14,179 nt of DNA. It comes from Prevotella sp. UBA1378. GTDB lineage: Bacteria > Bacteroidota > Bacteroidia > Bacteroidales > Bacteroidaceae. Made by a program: the position numbers and the translations under genes. Below the pieces are notes generated by a model. That model made no database searches. It was not told the origin of the DNA and saw only the letters and a list, made by a program, of their open reading frames with translations. This document shows positions 5,618 to 12,871 of the stretch, in pieces. The stretch is from positions 1 to 14,179 of the forward strand of contig DBRC01000075.1 in assembly GCA_002305505.1 (NCBI GenBank), written 5' to 3'. Every line of letters begins with the position of its first letter. Position 1 is the stretch's first letter.

Positions 5618-7129
5618 CTACAATTCGCGCATCTTCGCATCAAAGTCGCGTGCACCGCCGTGTTCACCGAAAAGCTTCAGCAGCAGCCGGCCACGCATGT
5701 TGGTGATGGTTTGCGGCGAGGTGGACGTCAACGTCCCTATCTCGCTTGGTATGAAGCGTAGCCGGATGAGCAGGCACACGTTCAGCTCCTTCGTGGTGAG
5801 CGTCCCCGTGCTGCTTAGCCGGGCCAGGAGTGTGGGTGCCTGCTGCGTCATCAGCAGGTGCAGTGCAGTCCAGTCGCCGTCAGTGGCTTCCTGTCCACGG
5901 GCAGCCAGCCGGTGGAGATGGGCCACGGGGGCGGCGGTCATCAGCTGTTCCTCCATGTTCCAGCCCAAATAGCGGGCATTCAAGCGTTCTATGGTGCGGT
6001 TCAGGCGACTGGTATGCCAACGGTGGTAGAGCACCACGGCTATGACGGCGCAGAGCAGCAGTATGGCGGCTGTCATCAGCACGATGACCGCACGGTATTG
6101 GCTGCGCTCCTTAGCTGCGGCGTCCGACTGCGTTTGTATATCGATTACTTCGGCGGGCTGGTTCTTCACGTAGTTGTTCTCATAGACCTCATTCAGCCGG
6201 CGGCTCAAGTCGCCGGCACGGAAATAATCGCGATGGCGCCAGAAATAGTCGATGAGCCTCTGGTACGACTTTGTCTGCACGTCGGTGTCGTAGGCATAAA
6301 GTGCCTGATACCACAGTTCGCAGGCAGCGGCGGTGTCGCCCTGCGCCGCATAAATATCAGCCAACAGTTTGTGCCCTTTGTCGCAAGGCATCTCCCCCAG
6401 CGCTTTCTTTATCAAGGCCACTGCTTCCTGCAGGTTGCCTTCGCGGAAAAACCTACTGGCCATGTTGACCATTGCCATACTGCGTGCTTCACCCTTAACG
6501 CTGTCGATAAGTGGGCGTGCCTTGTCGATATAATACAGCATGCTGTCCGCAGCACCTGCCGCATCGAACGCCGAAACCAGGTTGTTCATTGCGCGCACTC
6601 TCCACTCGATACTGCCGCTGTGCTGAGCGGCTGCCAAAGCCCGGCGGTAATAGTGGAGCGTAAGCTTCGTGTTATGGGCATTGTCGTTAATGTCGCCCAT
6701 TACGGATGCCAAGTAGTAATCCACGTAATCATCGTCTTCCTCTCCCGCCAGCCGTTCTGCTTGTTTTATCAGCTGCACGGCCGCCAGCAGCCGCCCCTGC
6801 CCGTACTCCGTGATGCCATTGTGCAGCATGGCACGCACACGCCGGCGGTTGTCGCCGACGGAGTCGAAATAACTTTGGCTGAAGGCAATGAGCGGCCCAT
6901 TATGGCTGCTCAGCCCGATGTTGTGCAGCGCTTCCGTGAACACCAGGCCATAGAGCGCCTTGTCGCGTTGCGCGGCAAAGCTGTCGACCCCGTATGCATT
7001 CAGCAGTTGGATAGCTTTGTAAGGCTCGTGGTCTACAGCAGCTTCGGCTTCGGCGAGCACAGGATGGCTGGGCTGTCCTTGCGAACAGCCCAGCAAAAAG
7101 AGAGAAAATATATAAACAGGTAATTTCAT
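5618..7129 (-). CDS. Lipoprotein-anchored TPR protein with transmembrane segment and C-terminal LuxR-like HTH
   Basis: Probable one-component membrane regulator. A short signal with lipobox LLGC puts the acylated Cys at residue 15. Residues about 25-340 are helical tetratricopeptide-type repeats, predicted periplasmic. A membrane segment lies at about 345-368 (YRAVIVLMTAAILLLCAVIA and on), then a basic coiled linker, then a LuxR-like helix-turn-helix at about 432-478: LTTKELNVCLLIRLRFIPSE followed by IGTLTSTSPQTITNMRGRLL. Bacteroidetes have many TPR-TM-HTH proteins of this plan, thought to sense a periplasmic signal and bind DNA directly; the target here is unknown. The gene begins 24 bases after the stop of the TonB-domain gene and probably shares its promoter. 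It ends 118 bases before trmB, which has its own promoter. Domain plan is well supported, function is inferred. Confidence 0.85.
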   Translation of the reverse strand: MKLPVYIFSLFLLGCSQGQPSHPVLAEAEAAVDHEPYKAIQLLNAYGVDSFAAQRDKALYGLVFTEALHNIGLSSHNGPLIAFSQSYFDSVGDNRRRVRAMLHNGITEYGQGRLLAAVQLIKQAERLAGEEDDDYVDYYLASVMGDINDNAHNTKLTLHYYRRALAAAQHSGSIEWRVRAMNNLVSAFDAAGAADSMLYYIDKARPLIDSVKGEARSMAMVNMASRFFREGNLQEAVALIKKALGEMPCDKGHKLLADIYAAQGDTAAACELWYQALYAYDTDVQTKSYQRLIDYFWRHRDYFRAGDLSRRLNEVYENNYVKNQPAEVIDIQTQSDAAAKERSQYRAVIVLMTAAILLLCAVIAVVLYHRWHTSRLNRTIERLNARYLGWNMEEQLMTAAPVAHLHRLAARGQEATDGDWTALHLLMTQQAPTLLARLSSTGTLTTKELNVCLLIRLRFIPSEIGTLTSTSPQTITNMRGRLLLKLFGEHGGARDFDAKMREL

Positions 7130-7153
7130 GCAGCTTGGTTACTAATCTTTCTT

Positions 7154-7573
7154 TTAAGTATTTAAACTAAACATGATGGGTACGGTGTATCTTACGCGCA
7201 CCGGCTTGCCTTTCTGCCTGCCGGGCGTCCACTTTGGCATTTCGTTGACGACGCGCAGTCCTTCGGCATCGAGCGACGGGAACACTTTATTTATCACCTT
7301 GGCTTCGACGATTGAACCGTCGCGGTTGACGATGAACTGCACCATGACGCGCCCTTCAATCTTTTTATCGATGGCGTCTTTGGGATAGCGCAGGCTTTTG
7401 GCTAAATAGCTGAACAGTGCGACTGAGCCACCAGGAAATTCCGGCATTATTTCCACTACATCGAATACCTTCTCTGTATTCTGTCCTTTTTTCCCCACTA
7501 CTGTTTTCTGTGCATGGATGCCGGTGAAGGCCAATGTGGCGAGCAGCGCAAGTACTGTGATTCTTGTTTTCAT
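7154..7573 (-). CDS. Small secreted TonB C-terminal domain protein
   Basis: A 139-residue protein with a cleavable signal peptide (about residues 1-21, ending IHA before QK), a short linker and a TonB C-terminal domain (about 50-137): YPKDAIDKKIEGRVMVQFIV, NRDGSIVEAKVINK, and GKPVRVRYTVPIMF. Canonical TonB couples the ExbBD motor to outer-membrane receptors through an N-terminal membrane anchor and a long Pro-rich span; this protein has neither, so it should be free in the periplasm and cannot act as a normal energy transducer. Small proteins of this kind are frequent in Bacteroidetes. It heads a probable operon with the TPR/HTH regulator 24 bases downstream, so it may modulate that signalling. 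The promoter lies at 7625-7656. Domain is certain, role unknown. Confidence 0.88.
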   Translation of the reverse strand: MKTRITVLALLATLAFTGIHAQKTVVGKKGQNTEKVFDVVEIMPEFPGGSVALFSYLAKSLRYPKDAIDKKIEGRVMVQFIVNRDGSIVEAKVINKVFPSLDAEGLRVVNEMPKWTPGRQKGKPVRVRYTVPIMFSLNT

Positions 7574-7624
7574 TGCTTTTTAATGTTTTTAGTTTGACAT
7601 GTTATTTGTGATGTTCGAACGCTG

Positions 7625-7656
7625 CAAAAGTAAGAATATCATTTGTTTTAAGCAAG
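7625..7656 (-). promoter_or_regulatory. Promoter of the TonB-domain/TPR-regulator unit
   Basis: The minus strand has CTTG (7656-7653), 20 bases, then TACTTTTG (7632-7625), followed by CAGC. The -7 box fits TAnnTTTG and the -33 box has one mismatch to TTTG. The predicted start near 7622 gives a leader of about 49 bases before the ATG at 7573. Confidence 0.65.
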
Positions 7657-7684
7657 AAAATCATTACACATGATTACACGGGGA

Positions 7685-7813
7685 GATGTTTTTGATTACG
7701 GATTAGGGATTACGGTTTAATACTTTTGTGGATGCACCTCCTGCTTTGCTATTAATCCGTAATCCCTAATCCGTAATCCGTAATCCGTAATCAAAAACAT
7801 CCTTAATCCGTAA
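7685..7813. repeat. Dispersed GGATTA hairpin element, copy 3 (largest)
   Basis: Outer arms 7685-7705 and 7781-7801 are perfect 21-base reverse complements. Inner arms 7700-7722 and 7750-7772 match over 23 bases with one mismatch. The loop is 27 bases (7723-7749). The right arm carries extra tandem copies of the octamer CGTAATCC. The core TTTAATACTTTTGTGG (7716-7731) is shared with copy 2. A further TTAATCCGTAA at 7803-7813 forms the stop and last codons of the upstream permease gene. The other neighbour is the promoter at 7625-7656. Confidence 0.88.
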
Positions 7814-9095
7814 AACTTTCCATCTTCCGCAGTTTCCGTTCGCGCAGGCGGCGGCGGATTTCCAGTTTACGGTGGATATAGCCGATACGTTCGCGGGCAT
7901 GCTCGCGTGACAGTAATATTTGGTGACGATACACGGCACAAGCCACAACCAAATAGGCGGCAGCCTGTATCCATAAGGCACGGTATTCGAACAGCACGTC
8001 TTCGAGCGTGGCACCCATCGAATTGATACGCACAAAGGCACGGATACCGAACGTGGACGGGAACAGCCATGATATGCCCTGCCATACGCCGGGTATATTG
8101 CTCAACGGCCACGATATGCCGGAGAGGAACAGCAACGGTATAGAAGTGAAGACGATTATCAGCATGACATTCTCGCGGTAACGCACGACACACGAGACGA
8201 CAAGACCAAACGAGATACAGGCGATAAGGTAAGGCAAGAGCACGCCTAACAACTCGCGGGCTTGCGCCAAGGCCACGAAACCGAACAGCCGCGGGACTAT
8301 CATCGTGAGATAGGCTGCCCATACGGCAAACACCATGAAATAACACAAGCCCTTGCCGCCGACGATGCGGAAGACGCCTTGATAGGCCGGATGCATCGGC
8401 ACCAAGTCGCGGTAGCGGTTGTCTTCACGGGCCGTGCCTGCAGAAAGCCCGATACCGAGCAACATCAACTGCTGGATAATGAGAATCAGCACGGCAGGCA
8501 GGATGAAACTGCCGTATCCGCCCGACGGATTAAAGATGGCCACGTCGTGTGTTTCGAGCGGCGCGACGGTGAGGTCATCCTCACGGTCGGTTTTATTGCC
8601 CGCCAAACTTACCTGTATCGACTTGTTCATGGCCTGCGATACCGCCGTGGCCGTCTGGTAAATGGCCTTATAGGAAAGCATGATGCTCATGTCGACATAC
8701 ACGCTCACCACCGACTGCTGCATGCGCAGCAGATTGGCGGAGAAATCGGACGGGATGTAATAAAAGCCCCGCACTTCCTGATTTTCCATCAGCCGCTTGG
8801 CCTCCTCGATGCTGTTGGCATAACAGGCCACCTTGACATCGGGCGAAGCATCGCACGAACGCACAAACCGGCGGCTCACCGACGAGTTAGACATATCTAC
8901 AACGGCCACCGGCACCTCGCGTACCACCTCGTTGTTGTACACCCACGAGTAAAGCAAAGGATAAACCACCGGCATCACCATACAGAACAGCAGCACTCCC
9001 TCGTCGTGGAGCAGGTTCTTCATCTCCTGCCGCCAGATATAGCAAGCGTCGCGGATGCCAGTACGGATATGGTGCAGTAGTCCTTTCTTTTTCAT
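7803..9095 (-). CDS. ABC-2 type transporter permease (second of pair)
   Basis: Inner-membrane subunit of an exporter, 430 residues, of the ABC-2 permease type seen in YbhR/YbhS-like drug or lipid exporters. A first membrane helix at about 33-52 (LLFCMVMPVVYPLLYSWVYN) precedes a large extracytoplasmic domain (about 55-225) beginning with PVAVVDMSNSSVSRRFVRSC. A cluster of five helices follows from about residue 236. The same plan and the VDxxNSSxSR-type motif recur in the upstream permease, so the two are paralogues and likely heterodimerise. It is last in the five-gene operon, starting six bases after the previous stop. The cytoplasmic tail is strongly basic (HRKLEIRRRLRERKLRKMES), and its last codons and TAA stop lie in repeat element copy 3. 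No ATPase domain is present. Family is firm; substrate unknown. Confidence 0.92.
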   Translation of the reverse strand: MKKKGLLHHIRTGIRDACYIWRQEMKNLLHDEGVLLFCMVMPVVYPLLYSWVYNNEVVREVPVAVVDMSNSSVSRRFVRSCDASPDVKVACYANSIEEAKRLMENQEVRGFYYIPSDFSANLLRMQQSVVSVYVDMSIMLSYKAIYQTATAVSQAMNKSIQVSLAGNKTDREDDLTVAPLETHDVAIFNPSGGYGSFILPAVLILIIQQLMLLGIGLSAGTAREDNRYRDLVPMHPAYQGVFRIVGGKGLCYFMVFAVWAAYLTMIVPRLFGFVALAQARELLGVLLPYLIACISFGLVVSCVVRYRENVMLIIVFTSIPLLFLSGISWPLSNIPGVWQGISWLFPSTFGIRAFVRINSMGATLEDVLFEYRALWIQAAAYLVVACAVYRHQILLSREHARERIGYIHRKLEIRRRLRERKLRKMESFTD

Positions 9096-9101
9096 CTTCT
9101 T

Positions 9102-10286
9102 TCAGGGAATATAAACATAGGTAAGCATGGCGTTCTTAATCTTCGGCAGGAAGATGAGCGCCGAAGCGGCAAAGGCCACCAAGCCCATCATCCACGGCCA
9201 CGCCTCGATAAAGGGATAGCCGTTGAAGACCGCCAGCTGATAGGTCATGAAATAATAGCGCAGGGGGAAAAGATAGGCCATACCCTCAATCATCGGATCC
9301 ATGCTGAATACGGGGAATGCCGAACCAGCCATCGAAAAACTGAGCACCGCCCAAAGCGAGCAGATGCTCATCGACATCCGCAGCGACGGCATCAGTCCGA
9401 ACATGAATACGCCAAACCCTTGCGAGGCCAACACCATGAGCAGGCCCAGCACAAGCAACGACACGGTGCCGCCGCTGTGCGGGAAGTTGAGCGTGTGGAA
9501 CACGTAGAACTCGTATGCGTAAGTGATGATGAGGAAGACGAGCGTTTGCGGCAGCAGCTTGCCCGTGATGGCTATAAAAATATTGTTGTCGGCCAGGCGC
9601 ATCCACTCCTTCGAGCGCTTGAACTTCAATTCAATACCGATGGAATAGGCTGTAATGAGGAAAATGAACATCATCAAGATGCCGGGTATAAGCATCGTGG
9701 AGAGATAGACGTTATAGTCGGTCATGGGGTTGGATATCTGATGCAGGTCGACGGCTATGGGCTGCAGGAATGTAGCTATCTGCCCGTCGGTATACCCCTT
9801 AGCCCGCATCGACTGCTGGCCCACGGCTGCCGACCAAAGCGTGGTGATGGTCTTCAGGTCGCGGTAAAGGAGCGCCCCCGACGTGAGCGACGTCATACTG
9901 TAATAGTACGACACGGTAGGCTGCCTGCCCGACACCAGCCGGTCGGTCGTGCCCTTAGGGATATAAAGGAAGGCGTAGATTTTATTTTTCTGCATGGCAT
10001 CGCGCGCCTCGTTCACCTCCGGGTAAAAGGCGACGACCCGTGAAGTCTGGAAAGCATCCAACTTGCGGATAATCTTGCGCGTGGCCGATGTGTTGTCTTG
10101 GTCGACAATCCCCACGGGCATATCCGCCGGCTGCCCTTCGGCCAGCATCGACGTAAAGAGCACGATGACAAAGACAGGAAAGACCACCATGCAAAAAAGG
10201 AAGATGTGGTTTTTCCTCAATATGCCGCACTCCCGGCCGGCAATCATGAGAATCTGGCGGATATGTTTCGGGACGTTTGTCATCAT
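9102..10286 (-). CDS. ABC-2 type transporter permease (first of pair)
   Basis: A 394-residue inner-membrane permease with a helix at about 28-48 (IFLFCMVVFPVFVIVLFTSM), a large extracytoplasmic domain containing VGIVDQDNTSATRKIIRKLD (about 58-77), and a bundle of five to six helices from about 195 to the end, including LIPGILMMFIFLITAYSIGI. This is the layout of the ABC2_membrane_3 family. The start is one of two adjacent ATGs (10286 or 10283) after an A/G-rich stretch, 18 bases below the membrane fusion gene's stop; the next permease follows after six bases. Such close packing suggests one mRNA and a heterodimeric channel. The partner ATPase is not encoded nearby. By analogy with the E. coli ybhGFSR cluster this could export drugs or another hydrophobic or cationic compound; that is inference. 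Confidence 0.92.
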   Translation of the reverse strand: MMTNVPKHIRQILMIAGRECGILRKNHIFLFCMVVFPVFVIVLFTSMLAEGQPADMPVGIVDQDNTSATRKIIRKLDAFQTSRVVAFYPEVNEARDAMQKNKIYAFLYIPKGTTDRLVSGRQPTVSYYYSMTSLTSGALLYRDLKTITTLWSAAVGQQSMRAKGYTDGQIATFLQPIAVDLHQISNPMTDYNVYLSTMLIPGILMMFIFLITAYSIGIELKFKRSKEWMRLADNNIFIAITGKLLPQTLVFLIITYAYEFYVFHTLNFPHSGGTVSLLVLGLLMVLASQGFGVFMFGLMPSLRMSMSICSLWAVLSFSMAGSAFPVFSMDPMIEGMAYLFPLRYYFMTYQLAVFNGYPFIEAWPWMMGLVAFAASALIFLPKIKNAMLTYVYIP

Positions 10287-10304
10287 TCTTTTCTACGCTA
10301 CGCG

Positions 10305-11291
10305 TCAGTCTCTGATTACCAGCGACATGCCCGGACGCAGGTTCTCTACATGTTCTACCGGACGGGCCTTCACCTCGAAGGTCTTCAGGTCGTACTGCCC
10401 ACTGGCCTTCGTCGCTTTCCACACGGCGTAGCTGCCCTCGTCTTTCATATAATAGACTTTCATCTTGATTTCCTTGTTGTATGCCGGTACGAAAGCCGTA
10501 AACATATCGCCCACCTTCATGCCCTTCAGCTGGTCTTCGCGGATGTTGAACGTACCCCACATGTCATTCATGATGGAGATGGTCATAATCGGCGACCCCG
10601 TGCCTACCAGCTCGCCCACTTTCGGGTATACATCGCTCACCTCGCCTTCCATCTGGGCTATCTGCACCGTCTCGTTGATGTATGAGTTCACCTCCTGCAC
10701 AGCACCTTTGGCACGGTTCACCTGTGCCGCAGCAGCCATCTTCTCTTCCTGCCGCGCCCCGTTACGCGCCATGTCATACTGGCTCTGCGCCGCCTTCACC
10801 TGTGCCTCGCTGGCCTTATAGTTGGCAAACGCCTCGTCGCGCTTCTGTGCGCTCATCACGCCCTCATCGAACAAGCGTTGCACGCGGTTGTAGGATTTCT
10901 CCGCAATCTCCAGTCCGGCCTTGGTTTGCTGCAACACCTGGTACGCACCGCGTATCTGTTCCTGCCGTGCCCCGTTCTTTGCCATCTCCTCCATGGCCGC
11001 CGCGGCGTTCTCGGCGCTCTGCGCCTGGGCCATCTTCGCCTTCACGTCGGGAGCGTCGAGGATGGCCAGCGTATCGCCCGCCTTCACGTAGTCGCCCTCC
11101 TTCACGCGGATTTCGAGAATACGCCCGGGTACTTTACTCGAAACACGATACTCGCTTACTTCCACCTGCCCTTGGATAATCTCCGGTTCGCGGCCGAGCG
11201 CGAAGAAACCGATAACTGCCACAATCACAATGACTGCTACAAAACCGATAATGGCTAACAGGATGTTGTTATGTTGTGTTTTTGCTGACAT
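10305..11291 (-). CDS. HlyD/YbhG-type periplasmic membrane fusion protein
   Basis: Adaptor that would bridge the ABC permeases and the TolC-like channel, 328 residues from the ATG at 11291. A single N-terminal anchor (about 9-32) is followed by a lipoyl-like half (VPGRILEIRVKEGDYVKAGD, 54-73), a long alpha-helical hairpin (about 80-205), the second lipoyl half (EGEVSDVYPKVGELVGTGSP, 215-234) and beta-barrel domains to the end. The hairpin carries NGARQE twice, at 106-111 and 167-172, one in each helical limb, so the limbs look internally repeated. A longer frame up to 11396 was rejected: its extra 35 residues are read from the tolC coding end in another frame. The ATG is eight bases after the tolC stop. 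Family is firm. Confidence 0.93.
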   Translation of the reverse strand: MSAKTQHNNILLAIIGFVAVIVIVAVIGFFALGREPEIIQGQVEVSEYRVSSKVPGRILEIRVKEGDYVKAGDTLAILDAPDVKAKMAQAQSAENAAAAMEEMAKNGARQEQIRGAYQVLQQTKAGLEIAEKSYNRVQRLFDEGVMSAQKRDEAFANYKASEAQVKAAQSQYDMARNGARQEEKMAAAAQVNRAKGAVQEVNSYINETVQIAQMEGEVSDVYPKVGELVGTGSPIMTISIMNDMWGTFNIREDQLKGMKVGDMFTAFVPAYNKEIKMKVYYMKDEGSYAVWKATKASGQYDLKTFEVKARPVEHVENLRPGMSLVIRD

Positions 11292-11299
11292 ACGTATTT

Positions 11300-12859
11300 T
11301 TATTGTTGTAATGTGCCAAGCGCCTTCTTCAGGTTTACTTGACTTAGTTTGACATCTATTTCTGCATCTATCTTCTGCGACTGTGCCTGCAGCCATGCGG
11401 TTTGGGCCTCGAGCACGGTGGTGCTTTGTATCACGCCCTCCTTAAACCCGAGGTTGGCGCAGCGCAGGTTCTCCTCGGCCCGCTTGGTGCTGGCCATCGC
11501 CAAGGCCAGCTTCTTGTTGGCCTCGGCCACCTTGAAAGATACCTGGCTGACCTGCAATTCCACCATCTCGCGGGTTTCGTCCAGTTCGAGGGCGGCGATG
11601 GCCGTGGCGTTCTTCGAGGCCCGCACCTTATACATTACGTCGCCCCAGTTCCAGACCGGCACCCGCACCGTGACACCGACATTCCAGATGCCGGCAAACT
11701 TGTTCTGGAATCCATTGTATACATTCGGGTTGCTCACGGCATATCCACCCATCAGCAACACTTGCGGCAAGTTGCCGGCCTTGAGCAGGCTGGTGGTCTG
11801 CTTGCCCAAGTCGACCGTGTTCTGAAGCATTTTCAGCTCGGGGCGGTTGGCCATGGCCACTTCCATGTCGGCATCAGCCGCAGCTCCCCCGGCCAAACTG
11901 ATATTCCCGTTGTTTTCGTCGGCAAGGGTCAGTTCTTCGTTCATCGGCAAGCCGCACAATTGGCAAAGGTACATCTTGGCCAGCACAAGGCCGTCGTTCA
12001 CCTGTATCACCTGCATTTCGGCCTCGTTCACCTTCACGTTCACGCTAAGCCCCTCCGACCGCGTGGCCACGCCCTCCTTAATCATCTTGTCCACGTCGCC
12101 ATCAAGTTTTTTCACCAGACCGAGGTAGCTCTCAGCCAGCTTCTTCTTGTGCTTAAGCGAAACGACCGTCCAATAAGCCTGGTCGGTATTATAAATGGTC
12201 AATTGCCGCTTTGCCTCCGACTGGTTGGCGGCCAAATCCTCTCCTATATCGGCCATCTTGTTCATGGCTATGATGCTGCCCCCCATGAACACCGGCTGTG
12301 TCACCATAACCGAACCGGCAAACAGGTGGCGGGTGTCCGTACGGAAGGCGTCTACGATCTGCTGCCCCAGGGCATCCATCCTGCCGGCCAGCTGCCCCAG
12401 CTGCCCGCCGAAGCTGGACGCCATCTGATTGGTAATACTCCCCATTACCGCACCCATCTGCTGCAAGGCCTGTGCATTGGCCGGGTCGGCCTTAGCTGCT
12501 GCGGTGACGGCCGATGCCAGCGACGACTTGAACAAATCCGACATCGAACCTACCGACGCCGACAGGCCGCTGCCCAGCGTAGTGCCCATGCTCGACAGTG
12601 CCGACTTCTGCCCGTCGTTCAGTATCGACACCTCCCTGCTCGTATACTCGTATGCGCCGTAAGCCGTAACGTGCGGCAGGTATTTCGTGCGTGCCGACTT
12701 CCTCACGTTCCTTGCCATTTCCTGCTTTATCTTGGAGATGCTCAGCTGCTTGTTGTTGCGCAAGGCCAAGGCACGGCAACTGTCGAGGTTAAGCATGCGC
12801 TGTGCTCCGGCAGGCAGGAGCGTCCCCATGAGCAGAATTGTTCCGAATAACCTGTTCAT
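11300..12859 (-). CDS. TolC-family outer-membrane efflux protein with enlarged surface loop
   Basis: Outer-membrane channel of the exporter, 519 residues, somewhat longer than the usual 430-490. The signal peptide covers about 1-19 (ending PAGA before QR). Two outer_membrane_efflux repeats follow: the first contains LDSCRALALRNNKQLSISKI, the second runs from about MANRPELKMLQNTVDLGKQT (residues 346-365) to the end. Between the first pair of predicted barrel strands (about 61-80 and 168-181) lies an unusual 87-residue insert rich in Ala, Gly, Ser, Met and Gln, predicted helical and facing outward. Its start is 12 bases after the stop of the coiled-coil gene and its end is eight bases before the membrane fusion gene. 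It would dock with that protein. Family certain; role of the insert unknown. Confidence 0.93.
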   Translation of the reverse strand: MNRLFGTILLMGTLLPAGAQRMLNLDSCRALALRNNKQLSISKIKQEMARNVRKSARTKYLPHVTAYGAYEYTSREVSILNDGQKSALSSMGTTLGSGLSASVGSMSDLFKSSLASAVTAAAKADPANAQALQQMGAVMGSITNQMASSFGGQLGQLAGRMDALGQQIVDAFRTDTRHLFAGSVMVTQPVFMGGSIIAMNKMADIGEDLAANQSEAKRQLTIYNTDQAYWTVVSLKHKKKLAESYLGLVKKLDGDVDKMIKEGVATRSEGLSVNVKVNEAEMQVIQVNDGLVLAKMYLCQLCGLPMNEELTLADENNGNISLAGGAAADADMEVAMANRPELKMLQNTVDLGKQTTSLLKAGNLPQVLLMGGYAVSNPNVYNGFQNKFAGIWNVGVTVRVPVWNWGDVMYKVRASKNATAIAALELDETREMVELQVSQVSFKVAEANKKLALAMASTKRAEENLRCANLGFKEGVIQSTTVLEAQTAWLQAQSQKIDAEIDVKLSQVNLKKALGTLQQ

Positions 12860-12871
12860 ATCCCCCGACCG

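Noticed and set aside
5858..7123. Plus-strand 421-codon open frame
   Set aside because: Exactly antisense to the TPR/HTH regulator; its translation is rich in His, Gln, Arg and Val with no domain or membrane logic, and no promoter precedes it. A codon-bias shadow.
11292..11396. Longer start of the membrane fusion protein at 11396
   Set aside because: It would overlap the end of tolC in another frame and add a hydrophilic stretch before the membrane anchor; ATG at 11291 gives the standard adaptor N-terminus.
11402..12850. Plus-strand 482-codon open frame
   Set aside because: Mirror of tolC, His- and Gln-rich, no recognisable family, no start signals. The tolC frame has signal peptide and family motifs.
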